From Rhizobium bangladeshense (GTDB taxonomy: Bacteria; Pseudomonadota; Alphaproteobacteria; Rhizobiales; Rhizobiaceae), in the NCBI RefSeq assembly GCF_017357245.1, contig NZ_CP071612.1, forward strand, positions 4,267,501 through 4,331,500: 64,000 nt of DNA. The letters are read 5' to 3'. Shown in pieces: positions 25,733-36,399 of the stretch; position 1 is the first letter of the stretch, and each line of letters begins with the position of its first letter. The notes beneath the pieces were generated by a model, which worked only from the letters and a program-made list of their open reading frames with translations, was not told where the DNA came from and ran no database searches. Both the position numbers and the translations under genes were made by a program.

Positions 25733-27175
25733 TCAAACGCGATGCGAACGAGCGGAGAAGAAGACCTGCGGCTCGAAGCCAAAATCCTTGTCGAAGGGAT
25801 AGGTCGGACGCTGCTTGCGCAGCCGCGGCAGGCGCTCGACGAACTGATCGACCACCCCCTCCGACAGCGCCATCAGGTTGGGATTGGCGATCGGCGCCAG
25901 TTCCGGCGAGAGATAGCCCGATTTGACGACGACGATCTTGGCTGCGTGCGGATCGAGGCCGAGCCGGGTGAAATCGGCGATATTGTGGTAGGGCCGCCGC
26001 TTGGCCGAAAGCACGAGATCGATGCCGTCGATCGAAACGACGGCCTGCCGATCGGCGGGGTCGGGGGTCTCATGCAGGAATTTGACGGTGAAGCGGGCAT
26101 GGACCGGTCTGCTACCCTTGGTATCGAGCGAGGCGCCGACGCTCAAGGCAAGCTCCGCACCGACACCTGCCGCATAACAGGCCTCGGTCGCCGCCTTGTC
26201 GGCGATGCCGGCAAATACGACACCGTCGGCACCTCTTGCTATCAGCTCGGCCAAGACATCGGCCCGGTCTCCAACGCCGCCGCCGGTCGGGTTGTCGCCG
26301 GATTCGGCGAGCACGACAGGAGCGGTCGGGCTGGTGATCGCTTTGGCAACGCATTCCTCGACTGAACCTGTCTCGCAGCCGAAGACGAAGTCTTCGCGGG
26401 CATCCCAATAGGCCTTGGCGAGACGCCTCGCCTCGCGCTCCAGCACGGCACGATCGGTACCGGTCATGATAGCGGCGGCCGTGGCGCGCGGTTCGTCGGC
26501 CCAGATGTAACCGACCATCAGCGATGCGTCCCAGACGCCATCAATGACATCGATCTCGGGCAGCCTGGCATATAGGCTCTTAGCCGGCTCATCCACGGTG
26601 CTGGTGCGCTCTCCGGGCAGGACGACCGGGATCGGCGCCCAGAGAACGAACGGCCTTGTGCCGGTTTTCAAGCTCTTGACCAGCATCGAGACCGAGCGGC
26701 GCATCGTCTCCTCGACATCAATATGCGGGGCGGTGCGATAGGTGGAGTAGATGTCGAGCGCATCGATGATGCGCTGGGTGACGTTGCCGTGCAGGTCGTA
26801 GCTTGCCGAGACGGTGCATGCCTCGCCGACGAGCGCGCGGGCCGCACTGATCCAGTCGCCTTCGGCATCCTCCATGCCCTCGACATACATGGCGCCGTGC
26901 ATGGCAAGATAGAGGCCATCGAGCGGCAGCAGCGGCTTCAGCCCCTCGAGAAATTCGCTCTTGAAGCCCTCATAGGTGGCTCGCGATACCGGCCCACCGG
27001 CAATGGCGCGGGCATGGATCGTCGGCAGGAACTCGGCATCATAATCCCTCAGGAAGGCGAAATAGGGTGATTCCATCAGCCCCTCCCCGCGCAACACCCG
27101 AAAATCCTTCTCCTCGTTCAGAACGGGATTGTATGTGCTGCACTCGATATGAATGCCGCCGACGGCGATGCGCAT
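25733..27175 (-). CDS. M81 family metallopeptidase (MlrC-like)
   Basis: This 480-residue protein is of the M81/microcystinase C family. Recognisable parts are the start MRIAVGGIHIECSTYNP, AMHGAMYVEGMEDAEGDW, SYDLHGNV and ESGDNPTGGGVGDR, with candidate zinc-binding His and Asp residues. MlrC cleaves small linear peptides. In non-microcystin degraders the natural substrates are largely unknown. ATG 27175 has GAGG upstream and begins at the family N-terminus. A longer reading start at 27271 gives a low-complexity extension and is rejected. Cotranscription with the downstream GGT-like gene suggests joint breakdown of a small modified peptide, by inference. Confidence 0.86.
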   Translation of the reverse strand: MRIAVGGIHIECSTYNPVLNEEKDFRVLRGEGLMESPYFAFLRDYDAEFLPTIHARAIAGGPVSRATYEGFKSEFLEGLKPLLPLDGLYLAMHGAMYVEGMEDAEGDWISAARALVGEACTVSASYDLHGNVTQRIIDALDIYSTYRTAPHIDVEETMRRSVSMLVKSLKTGTRPFVLWAPIPVVLPGERTSTVDEPAKSLYARLPEIDVIDGVWDASLMVGYIWADEPRATAAAIMTGTDRAVLEREARRLAKAYWDAREDFVFGCETGSVEECVAKAITSPTAPVVLAESGDNPTGGGVGDRADVLAELIARGADGVVFAGIADKAATEACYAAGVGAELALSVGASLDTKGSRPVHARFTVKFLHETPDPADRQAVVSIDGIDLVLSAKRRPYHNIADFTRLGLDPHAAKIVVVKSGYLSPELAPIANPNLMALSEGVVDQFVERLPRLRKQRPTYPFDKDFGFEPQVFFSARSHRV

Positions 27176-27540
27176 GGGAAACCTCGATTGAAAGTGGGAA
27201 CGATCAGGACTTGACGGGCGACGATGAGATGAAGGTGAAGACGGAGGCGATTTCTGCAGACGTGCCGCCATTATCCGACCCTGATGATAGTTCGCAAAAT
27301 GAGCCGATCAACCGCGTTGCATGACAAAATCGATCCGGGCCCATGTGGAATCGATGATTCCGACATCCGTCATGCAAGACGTTTTCGATGAGCGCATTGC
27401 GGATCTGCTCAACGCTGTCGACAGGCGTACGAGATCGATCCTGCGCGAGCACTGGCGGTCCATCCATGGATTAAGACCAGCGTCCGCTGCTGGCGGAAAA
27501 ATACCGCATTGTAGGGAGCAAGTATGGACAAGATCCAGAA
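27176..27540. other. intergenic region without a recognised gene
   Basis: These 365 bases between the M81 start and tRNA-Ser contain short open frames on both strands, but none has a recognised product, good start context or clear codon bias. It must hold the M81 promoter. One plus-strand frame runs from 27321 through the tRNA antisense and is an artefact. Confidence 0.4.
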
Positions 27541-27630
27541 TGGCGGAGAGGGTGGGATTTGAACCCACGATACCCTTGCAGGTATGCCGCATTTCGAGTG
27601 CGGTGCATTCGACCACTCTGCCACCTCTCC
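27541..27630 (-). tRNA. tRNA-Ser (anticodon CGA)
   Basis: The reverse strand folds as a class II tRNA of 90 bases including an encoded CCA. The acceptor stem GGAGAGG pairs with CCTCTCC, followed by discriminator G and CCA. The anticodon stem CCGCA/TGCGG encloses CTCGAAA, giving anticodon CGA, which reads UCG. A long variable arm (ATACCTGCAAGGGTAT) and the T-loop GTTCAAATC are present. Serine identity follows from the anticodon and the long variable arm. Confidence 0.97.
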
Positions 27631-27726
27631 GCAGTCTTGGTCGGCGCTTGTTCGGCGCGGGCGTTCTCATAACGGGCATATGACAGGTTGGCAAGCCGAA
27701 AAGTCGAAACATTCCATCCTTTTGCC

Positions 27727-27755
27727 TTGACACCATTCCGTCACTCGCGTATCCC
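27727..27755 (+). promoter_or_regulatory. candidate sigma-70 promoter of rplU-rpmA
   Basis: TTGACA at 27727-27732 is followed after 17 bases by TATCCC at 27750-27755. It implies a leader of about 170 bases before rplU at 27935. The leader is GC-rich with possible hairpins and could hold an autoregulatory L21 site. No other gene is visible between the tRNA and rplU. Confidence 0.55.
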
Positions 27756-27934
27756 GCTTGCGCAATAGGTGTGGAGTAGTCCCGCCTTGCCCGCTCCGCG
27801 CTCGCGCGGGGTTTCACCGGCAGACCAGAGTTCCGGGCTAGTTCCCTGAAATCCCTGCTTAACTTCGACTGATAAAAAGACGGCCACCTGCTGAAATAGC
27901 GGGGAGCGCCGGAACGAACATGAAAGGATAAAAA

Positions 27935-28252
27935 ATGTTCGCAGTCATCAAGACCGGCGGTAAGCAGTACCGTGTGGCAGCCAACGACGTGCTGACCATC
28001 GAGAAGCTTGAAGCATCCGCTGGCGACTCCATTGAATTCACCGAAGTCCTCGTGATCGGCGAAGGCGCCGACGCGGCGATCGGTGCGCCCTTCGTAGCCG
28101 GCGCCTCCGTCAAGGCGGAAGTCGTCGACCAGACCCGCGGCAAGAAGGTCATCGCCTTCAAGAAGCGTCGTCGCCAGAATTCGAAGCGTTCGCGCGGCCA
28201 TCGCCAGCATCACACGGTCGTCCGTATCATGGACATCGTGGCTGCCAAGTAA
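27935..28252 (+). CDS. rplU: 50S ribosomal protein L21
   Basis: This 105-residue L21 starts [14 protein letters not shown] and carries the basic [20 protein letters not shown] region that contacts 23S rRNA. AAAGGA lies just upstream of the ATG. It is followed after 34 bases by rpmA, the standard L21-L27 pair upstream of obgE in many bacteria. Here two acetyltransferase genes and one opposite-strand gene intervene before obgE. Confidence 0.98.
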   Translation: MFAVIKTGGKQYRVAANDVLTIEKLEASAGDSIEFTEVLVIGEGADAAIGAPFVAGASVKAEVVDQTRGKKVIAFKKRRRQNSKRSRGHRQHHTVVRIMDIVAAK

Positions 28253-28286
28253 GATCAACGGGTTTCAGGTTTAAAGGAGAACTCCA

Positions 28287-28556
28287 ATGGCACATAAAAA
28301 AGCTGGCGGTTCCTCGCGCAACGGTCGCGATTCCGAATCCAAGCGCCTTGGCGTGAAGAAGTTCGGCGGCGAAGCCGTCATCGCAGGCAACATCATCGTG
28401 CGTCAGCGCGGTACGCAGTGGCATCCCGGTTCCAACGTCGGCCTCGGCAAGGATCACACGATCTTTGCACTTACCGCCGGCAATGTGGACTACCGAACGA
28501 AGGCCAACGGTCGCGTCTACGTGTCTGTCATGCCGAAAGCGGAAGCAGCGGAATAA
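28287..28556 (+). CDS. rpmA: 50S ribosomal protein L27
   Basis: This 89-residue L27 starts [28 protein letters not shown], so it carries the standard unprocessed N-terminus that reaches the peptidyl-transferase centre. AAGGAGAA precedes the start. A strong terminator at 28627-28652 ends the rplU-rpmA unit. Confidence 0.98.
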   Translation: MAHKKAGGSSRNGRDSESKRLGVKKFGGEAVIAGNIIVRQRGTQWHPGSNVGLGKDHTIFALTAGNVDYRTKANGRVYVSVMPKAEAAE

Positions 28557-28626
28557 GCCGGTAGCGCTCAAAAACAGCCGGCGTCTCATCGACCCGGCTG
28601 ACCGTACCAGGTTCAGTCCAGAAAAC

Positions 28627-28658
28627 AGGGGAGATGGGGCGCCATCTCCCCTTTTTCT
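28627..28658 (+). terminator. intrinsic terminator of rplU-rpmA
   Basis: AGGGGAGATGG at 28627-28637 pairs perfectly with CCATCTCCCCT at 28642-28652 across a 4-base loop, followed by a T-rich tail. It lies 70 bases after the rpmA stop and just before the first acetyltransferase gene. Confidence 0.85.
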
Positions 28659-28681
28659 TTGTCCAAACAGGAGGACTGAAC

Positions 28682-29338
28682 ATGCAAGGCGAATTGATAA
28701 GGGTAGACCAATCCCGGTCTTCCCGGGAAGACCAGCGGTCTTCCAAGGAACGGCTGAGGCCGGAGCGGTTAAGGACCGATTGCCCTGTCTTGTTATCGGA
28801 AAGGCTCGTCATGCGCGCGCCCCACGAAGAAGACATCGACGCCCTTGCCCATCTCGCCAACAACGCCAAAGTCGCCACCATGGTATCGCGTATGCCGCAC
28901 CCCTATACCGCCAATGATGCCGCCGACTTTGTTTGGCGTTCGCGAAATGGCGAGATTGGTAAGTGCGTCTATGCCATCACCAAGGCCGAAAACGGCGCCT
29001 TCATGGGGTGCTGCGGCGTGGAACCGCATAGCGACGGCAAGACCGTCGAGATCGGTTACTGGCTGGGCGAGCCCTATTGGAACCAGGGCTATACGACCGA
29101 GGCCTGCCATGCCCTCGTCGACATGGTGTTCAGGACGCGGCAGGACGTCGACCAGATCGATGCCCGCTGCCGGGTGATGAACGTCGCCTCTCGGCGCGTC
29201 ATCCAGAAGTGCGGCTTCCAGTTCCAGGGATCGGGACTTGCGGCCTCGCTGGCGCTCGGCAGCAACGTGCCGGTGGAATGGTACAGGCTCGACCGCAAGA
29301 CCTGGATGTCCCTCCGAAGCTGGGGGAACATCGCATGA
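28682..29338 (+). CDS. GNAT acetyltransferase, RimJ/RimL type
   Basis: This 218-residue GNAT protein has ERLVMRAPHEEDIDALAHLANN at the domain start. Later come VEIGYWLGEPYWNQGYTTEACHALVDMVF (acetyl-CoA-binding motif A) and NVASRRVIQKCGFQFQG (motif B). The first 45 residues are polar and rich in Arg, Ser and Glu. AGGAGG precedes ATG 28682. Its position after the L21-L27 genes makes a ribosomal-protein or small-molecule N-acetyltransferase possible, but the substrate is unknown. Its stop overlaps the next GNAT start by four bases. Confidence 0.9.
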   Translation: MQGELIRVDQSRSSREDQRSSKERLRPERLRTDCPVLLSERLVMRAPHEEDIDALAHLANNAKVATMVSRMPHPYTANDAADFVWRSRNGEIGKCVYAITKAENGAFMGCCGVEPHSDGKTVEIGYWLGEPYWNQGYTTEACHALVDMVFRTRQDVDQIDARCRVMNVASRRVIQKCGFQFQGSGLAASLALGSNVPVEWYRLDRKTWMSLRSWGNIA

Positions 29339-29922
29339 GCACGACGGCACTTCAAAGGCCGGATACCAAGTCGATGATGCCCGGCCCTGCGCCTGTTATC
29401 TCGACCGCCCGGCTGACGCTCCGCCCGCACAGGCTGAGCGACGCGCCCGCCATCGCGGAATCGCTTTCCGATTTCGCGGTGACGCGCATGCTCTCCCGCG
29501 TGCCCGCGCCCTTCGATCGGCAGGATGCGCTGGACTGGCTGGTGCCGGTCACCTCTGGCGCCCTGCCGGACTGGCCGCTTGCGATCACCTGCACGGACGA
29601 TGTCCATATCGGCAACGTCTCGATCGAGCTGCGCCACGGCCGCTGGCACCTCGGCTACTGGCTGAACCGCTACTACTGGCGGCGCGGCTATATGAGCGAG
29701 GCGGTGGCGGCGATCATCGAGCGCTTCTCGCGCCGCATGCCGGAGACGCCGATCCATTCTGGTGTCTTCGCCGACAACCCGGCTTCGCTGCGACTGCAGG
29801 AGAAGCTCGGGTTCCGCATGACGGGTTGCGGCGAAATCTATTGTTTCGCCCGCAACACCATGGTGTCGCACATCGAAACCGTGCTGCAGCCGGGCGCGCT
29901 GCAGCCGCGCAAGGTCGCATAA
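29335..29922 (+). CDS. GNAT acetyltransferase, RimJ/RimL type
   Basis: This second GNAT of 195 residues is coupled to the previous gene by an ATGA overlap at 29335. Domain start ISTARLTLRPHRLSDAPAIAESL, motif A LGYWLNRYYWRRGYMSEAVAAIIERF and motif B NPASLRLQEKLGFRMTG are clear. The two proteins share the same layout and probably arose by tandem duplication with strong divergence. The acetyl acceptor is unknown. Confidence 0.9.
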   Translation: MSTTALQRPDTKSMMPGPAPVISTARLTLRPHRLSDAPAIAESLSDFAVTRMLSRVPAPFDRQDALDWLVPVTSGALPDWPLAITCTDDVHIGNVSIELRHGRWHLGYWLNRYYWRRGYMSEAVAAIIERFSRRMPETPIHSGVFADNPASLRLQEKLGFRMTGCGEIYCFARNTMVSHIETVLQPGALQPRKVA

Positions 29923-29924
29923 CC

Positions 29925-29972
29925 GAGCATGATGCCGAAAACTGTGAGCGGTTTTCGGACAACGTCGTGCTC
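29925..29972. repeat. short rhizobial dispersed palindromic repeat
   Basis: GAGCATGATGCCGAAAAC at the left and GGTTTTCGG with CGTCGTGCTC at the right make a near-perfect inverted repeat with a small loop. I recognise this palindrome type (GAGCATGATG-CCGAAAA) as common in Rhizobium intergenic DNA. It lies 3 bases after the second GNAT stop. Confidence 0.65.
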
Positions 29973-29984
29973 TCATAGACAAGA

Positions 29985-30013
29985 GGAGACGCCGCCGGCT
30001 CGGCGGCGTCTCC
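29985..30013. terminator. strong bidirectional hairpin between convergent genes
   Basis: GGAGACGCCGCCG at 29985-29997 pairs perfectly with CGGCGGCGTCTCC at 30001-30013 across a 3-base loop. It sits between the plus-strand GNAT pair and the minus-strand hydrolase gene ending at 30015, where a shared terminator is expected. A long T-run is missing on either side. Confidence 0.65.
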
Positions 30014-30014
30014 G

Positions 30015-30881
30015 TCAATCGCCGATCTCGACCCAGACTGGAAAGTGATCGGAACCGACGGATTGCGTATCGATCCGGGCGGATTTCAACCGGCCCTCCA
30101 GGCCGCAACTGACGAAACAATAATCGAGATGCATGCGTTTGCCGCGATCCTCGGGATCCATCCAGCTGTAGCTTCCCGGGGGATAGGCGCCGAGCGCCGC
30201 AAAGGCGTCGACCGGCGTGCCGATTCTGGCGACACGGCCGTAATATCCGCCGCCGGCGCCGGCAAGCGCACAATATTCGGGCGATTCGGGCTCCATATTG
30301 AAATCGCCCATAATGATATAATCCGCGGGCAGCGGCGGCTCCGGCAGCTCAAGCTCGCTTCCCCCCGTCAGCGATCCGCCCTCCTGTACGAAGGCGTTGA
30401 TACGCGCGTTCAAGAAATGCAGCTGGCGGATGCGCTCGTCCGCCGAGACATGGTCGAGATGAACGGAATAGAGACGGACCGCTTCCCTGGGCGCGGCGAT
30501 CAGCGCCTCGGTTGCGCCGCGCTGCAGGTTGATCTTGGCGATCGTCCGGCTGCGCGGCAGAAGCAGCGTCCGGGTCGAAAGGATCGGCCAGCGCGACAGC
30601 ACCATGTTGCCGAACTGAAAGCGCGTGCCGCGCACCGGCTGCAGGCCGCCTTCGCCCCCCTCGATATGGATGTCGCAGGCCGGCCCATACACCCAGAAAT
30701 GGTCGGGAAAGAAGGCGGCAATGTCAGCCACCATGTCGGCAAAACCGTTGCGCCAGAAGCCGCGGGTTACCTCCTGGAGCGCGATGACATCGGCGCCTTC
30801 GAGGCTTTTGGCAATGCGCTTGAGATCGTATCGGCCGTCGAGACCGAAGCCGTACTGTATGTTATAGCTCACGAAATTCAC
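30015..30881 (-). CDS. endonuclease/exonuclease/phosphatase (EEP) family protein
   Basis: This 288-residue EEP-fold hydrolase shows FVSYNIQYGFGLDGRYDL (Asn of the first motif), VIALQEV with the metal-binding Glu, DYIIMGDFNMEPESPEY, and C-terminal GSDHFPVWVEI with the catalytic Asp-His pair. GTG 30881 is preceded by GGAGGT and lies at the expected domain start. The longer reading start at 30986 adds an unconserved stretch across the obgE start. Members include Mg-dependent phosphodiesterases and nucleases, and specificity is not readable. It diverges from obgE. Confidence 0.82.
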   Translation of the reverse strand: MNFVSYNIQYGFGLDGRYDLKRIAKSLEGADVIALQEVTRGFWRNGFADMVADIAAFFPDHFWVYGPACDIHIEGGEGGLQPVRGTRFQFGNMVLSRWPILSTRTLLLPRSRTIAKINLQRGATEALIAAPREAVRLYSVHLDHVSADERIRQLHFLNARINAFVQEGGSLTGGSELELPEPPLPADYIIMGDFNMEPESPEYCALAGAGGGYYGRVARIGTPVDAFAALGAYPPGSYSWMDPEDRGKRMHLDYCFVSCGLEGRLKSARIDTQSVGSDHFPVWVEIGD

Positions 30882-30886
30882 GATAA

Positions 30887-33201
<2,315 letters not shown>

Positions 33202-33209
<8 letters not shown>

Positions 33210-34485
33210 TACCGTTGCGCCAGGCCCTGACATTGATGCGCTGATGAATGACATCGGCTGCAAGGCGAAGGCTGCCGCGCGACCGCTGGGCTTTGCGTCT
33301 ACCGAAGCAAAGAACAAGGCGTTGAGCGCCATGGCCGACGCAATCCTCACGAACAAGGCGCATATTCTCGCTGAGAATGCCAAGGATCTGAAGGATATCG
33401 AAGGCAGCGAAACCCTCGCCTCCTTTGTCGACCGGCTGACGCTGAACGACAAGCGCATCGCCGAGATGGCTGAGGGAATCCGCGCCATCGCGGCGCTTGC
33501 CGATCCGGTCGGCGAAGTCATCGCCGCCTGGGACCGGCCGAACGGCCTGAAGATCGAGCGCGTCCGCACCCCGCTCGGCGTCATCGGCGTCATCTTCGAG
33601 AGCCGCCCCAACGTCACGGCCGATGCCGGCGCCCTCTGCCTGAAGGCTGGCAATGCGGTTATCCTGCGCTGCGGCTCGGATTCGCGTCGTTCATCGCGCG
33701 CTATCCATGCCTGCCTTGTCGAGGGGCTGAAGGCCGCAGGGCTTCCAGAGCATGCTATCCAGCTTGTTCCGGTCACAGATCGCGCCGCCGTCGGCGCCAT
33801 GCTGCGCGGGCTGGATGGGGCAATCGACGTCATCGTACCGCGTGGCGGCAAGAGCCTGGTGGCCCGTGTCCAGAGCGAGGCGCGCGTGCCGGTCTTTGCT
33901 CACCTCGAAGGCCTGTGCCACATCTATGTCGATGCATCAGCCGATATCGAGATGGCGAAGAAGATCGTCGTCAACGCCAAGATGCGCCGCACCGGCATCT
34001 GCGGCGCGGTCGAGACCCTGCTGATCGACAATGCCGCCATCGGCACGCACCTGACCCCGTTGCTCGAGGTTCTCACCGAGGCCGGCTGCGAAATCCGAGG
34101 CTCCGCAACGGTGCTGGAAGTCGTACCCAGCATGATAGCCGCGACGGAGGAAGACTGGTCGACTGAATATCTCGACGCGATTATCTCGGTCGCCACCGTT
34201 GACGGCATATCGGGCGCGATCTCCCACATCCAGACATACTCATCGAACCACACCGAGGCCGTCATTGCCGAGGATCCCGCTGTCGTTCAGCGCTTCTTCA
34301 CCGAAGTCGATTCGGCGATCCTGCTGCACAATGCCTCGACCCAGTTTGCCGACGGTGGCGAGTTCGGCATGGGCGCGGAAATCGGCATCGCCACCGGCAA
34401 GATGCATGCCCGCGGCCCCGTCGGCGTCGAGCAGCTCACCTCCTTCAAATACCGGGTGCGCGGTGCCGGACAGACCCGACCCTGA
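33202..34485 (+). CDS. proA: glutamate-5-semialdehyde dehydrogenase
   Basis: This 427-residue ProA reduces gamma-glutamyl phosphate to glutamate semialdehyde with NADPH. It has [38 protein letters not shown], and the catalytic Cys in [13 protein letters not shown]. The C-terminus has [21 protein letters not shown]. It overlaps proB and is followed at once by nadD, keeping the conserved obgE-proB-proA-nadD order. Confidence 0.96.
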
Positions 34486-34486
34486 C

Positions 34487-35122
34487 GTGACGACGGAAAA
34501 GCTGGACCGACGTTATCTCCGCATGCCGCACAGCGAGCGCGGCATGATTGTCGGCCTGTTCGGCGGGTCGTTCAATCCGCCGCATGAGGGCCATGCGCTC
34601 GTCGCCGAAATCGCCATCAAGCGGCTCGGCCTGGACCAGCTCTGGTGGATGGTGACTCCCGGCAACCCGCTGAAAAGCCGCAATTTTCTCGCGCCTCTCG
34701 CCGAGCGCGTTGCCGAAAGCGAGCGTGTCGCCGCCGATCCGCGCATCAAGGTCACTGCTTTCGAGCAGGCGTTCGGCGTCAGCTTTACCGCCAACACTTT
34801 GGCCCGCGTCAGGGCCCGCAATCCGCATGTGCATTTCATCTGGATCATGGGCGCCGACAGCCTGCAAACCTTTCACAAATGGCAGAAATGGCAGGAGATC
34901 GCCCGCACCTTTCCAATCGCGGTGATCGACCGGCCGGGCGCAACGCTCTCCTACCTCTCTTCGAAAATGACGAGGACCTTCGATTTTGCCCGCATTGACG
35001 AGGACGACGCGCGGGTACTCTGGAAGAAGCGAGCGCCGGCCTGGACCTTCATCCACGGGCCGCGCTCCGGCCTGAGCTCGACGGCAATCCGCAACGGCGC
35101 GTTGCCGGGCACGGTCAGATAG
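34487..35122 (+). CDS. nadD: nicotinate-nucleotide adenylyltransferase
   Basis: NadD (about 211 residues from GTG 34487, or 199 from ATG 34523) forms NaAD from nicotinate mononucleotide and ATP. Clear are GLFGGSFNPPHEGH with the HxGH nucleotide motif, WWMVTPGNPLK, WIMGADSLQTFHKWQKW and the C-terminal SSTAIRNG. Neither start has a strong ribosome site. GTG lies just after the proA stop and fits coupled translation. The normal alphaproteobacterial neighbour rsfS is displaced by 4 kb here. Confidence 0.93.
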   Translation: MTTEKLDRRYLRMPHSERGMIVGLFGGSFNPPHEGHALVAEIAIKRLGLDQLWWMVTPGNPLKSRNFLAPLAERVAESERVAADPRIKVTAFEQAFGVSFTANTLARVRARNPHVHFIWIMGADSLQTFHKWQKWQEIARTFPIAVIDRPGATLSYLSSKMTRTFDFARIDEDDARVLWKKRAPAWTFIHGPRSGLSSTAIRNGALPGTVR

Positions 35123-35142
35123 CTGATTTTCAGAGAAATCCC

Positions 35143-35268
35143 GGAAACGAGAAAGCCCGACGGGGGAGGAGATCCGTCGGGCTTATAAACTCGACCGACA
35201 ACTGGGAGGAGGAGTGTTGCCGATCCTGTCGAACGGCTATGGGAGGAGGAGAAAGCCGTTTCGATAGG
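35143..35268 (-). ncRNA. trans-acting small RNA with three CUCCUCCC-loop hairpins (alpha-r14-like)
   Basis: On the minus strand three consecutive hairpins each expose an anti-Shine-Dalgarno sequence. Hairpin 1: AACGGCT/AGCCGTT stem (35254-35260 with 35232-35238), loop containing CTCCTCCTCCC. Hairpin 2: CGGCAAC/GTTGTCG stem (35216-35222 with 35196-35202), loop TCCTCCTCCC. Hairpin 3: GCCCGACGG/CCGTCGGGC stem (35174-35182 with 35155-35163), loop CTCCTCCC, followed by TTTCTCGTTT as terminator. TTCACC-N16-TACAAC upstream (near 35300-35273) is a possible promoter. The alpha-r14/NfeR1 family of rhizobial sRNAs is known for this architecture. It would pair with ribosome-binding sites of target mRNAs. 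End points are estimates. Confidence 0.8.
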
Positions 35269-35522
35269 TGTGTTGTACCATATTCCGCGGGAAGGTGAAT
35301 ATCATTTTGTGCAACGCAGCAATGCAGACGATGCAATACTGCGGGTAACTACCCCTGGAATGCTGCCTCTTTAATCGGCAAGTCCTGCAAAACAGCGTCT
35401 TTGCCCCTGCGGGTCTTCTGCCTGACCGCTCGCCGTCCGCGGCTCATTGCAGCCCCGCGAACATCTTCTTCTTAGAAAGCAATGCACCTCATGAATAGGT
35501 AGGGCCGCTTGTCCATCGATAC

Positions 35523-35546
35523 GGTTATATTTTCCTAGATATATCC
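35523..35546. promoter_or_regulatory. ModE box 1 upstream of modA
   Basis: GGTTATAT at 35523-35530 and ATATATCC at 35539-35546 are inverted half-sites separated by 8 bases (7 of 8 symmetric). The GTTATAT arms resemble ModE/MopA operators (CTATATA-spacer-TATATAAC form). It lies 62-85 bases before the modA start. Confidence 0.6.
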
Positions 35547-35565
35547 CTAGCCAAACTGGAAGCGT

Positions 35566-35589
35566 CGTTATATTCCTCGAGATATTTCG
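35566..35589. promoter_or_regulatory. ModE box 2 upstream of modA
   Basis: CGTTATAT at 35566-35573 and ATATTTCG at 35582-35589 form a second, weaker dyad with the same 8-base spacer. It lies 43 bases after box 1, about four helical turns, and just upstream of the modA ribosome site. A modE-like gene lies at the other end of this locus. Confidence 0.55.
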
Positions 35590-35607
35590 AATCCCGGGAG
35601 TGACGGC

Positions 35608-36399
35608 ATGCAGAACCGCTGCCAATGGATGAAACTGGCAACCGCCGCGATCACGACTCTCTGGTTAGGCGCGGCAGCGCTGCCGGCGTCGGCCGCAGCC
35701 GCTGAAAAACTGACCGTCTTTGCCGCCGCGAGCCTCAAGAATGCGCTCGACCCCGCCAGTGCCGCCTGGGCCAAGGAGAGCGGCAAGGAAGCCGTCGCCT
35801 CCTATGCGGCGAGCGGGGCGCTTGCCAAGCAGATCGAAAACGCCGCCCCGGCTGATATCTTCATTTCGGCCGATGGCGATTGGATGGATTATCTCGCGGA
35901 GAAGAAGCTGATCAAAGCCGGCACCCGTTCGGACCTGCTCGGTAACCGGATCGTGCTCGTTGCCGAAAAGGACAGGGCAAAGCCGGTTGAGATCAAGGAT
36001 GGTTTCGATCTCGCCGGCTTGCTCGGTGACGGCAGGCTTGCCATGGGTGAGCCGAAATCGGTTCCGGCAGGCAAATACGGCATGGCCGCGCTGGAAAAGC
36101 TCGGCGTCTGGACATCGGTTGAATCAAAGGTGGCCGGCGCCGAAAGCGTGCGCGCCGCCCTCGCCCTCGTCTCCCGTGGAGAAGCGCCTTACGGCATCGT
36201 CTACCAGACCGACGCGGCAGCCGATAAGGGTGTCGCGATCGTCGGCACGTTCCCGGCCGAGTCCCACCCGCCGATCATTTATCCGATCGCAATTCTTGCC
36301 GAGAGCACGAATCCGGATGCATCAGCCTATCTCGACTTCCTGAAGTCCGAAAAGGGTGCCGCCTTCTTCGCTGCCCAGGGTTTTATTGTTTTGAAGTGA
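35608..36399 (+). CDS. modA: molybdate ABC transporter substrate-binding protein
   Basis: This 263-residue periplasmic protein has a signal peptide (hydrophobic core around LATAAITTLWLGAAALPASA). The mature start, EKLTVFAAASLKNALD, is diagnostic for ModA, and the Ser residues there and in YAASGALAKQIENAAPADIF line the oxyanion site. GGGAG lies upstream of ATG 35608. Two ModE-like boxes precede it, consistent with repression when molybdate is ample. modB follows only after 354 bases that carry repeats. Confidence 0.93.
   Translation: MQNRCQWMKLATAAITTLWLGAAALPASAAAAEKLTVFAAASLKNALDPASAAWAKESGKEAVASYAASGALAKQIENAAPADIFISADGDWMDYLAEKKLIKAGTRSDLLGNRIVLVAEKDRAKPVEIKDGFDLAGLLGDGRLAMGEPKSVPAGKYGMAALEKLGVWTSVESKVAGAESVRAALALVSRGEAPYGIVYQTDAAADKGVAIVGTFPAESHPPIIYPIAILAESTNPDASAYLDFLKSEKGAAFFAAQGFIVLK

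Noticed and set aside
27308..28258. Long frames on both strands across tRNA-Ser, including a plus-strand frame from 27321
   Set aside because: They translate the tRNA or its antisense and the rplU region. They have no start context or family match. This is a known artefact around tRNA-Ser genes.
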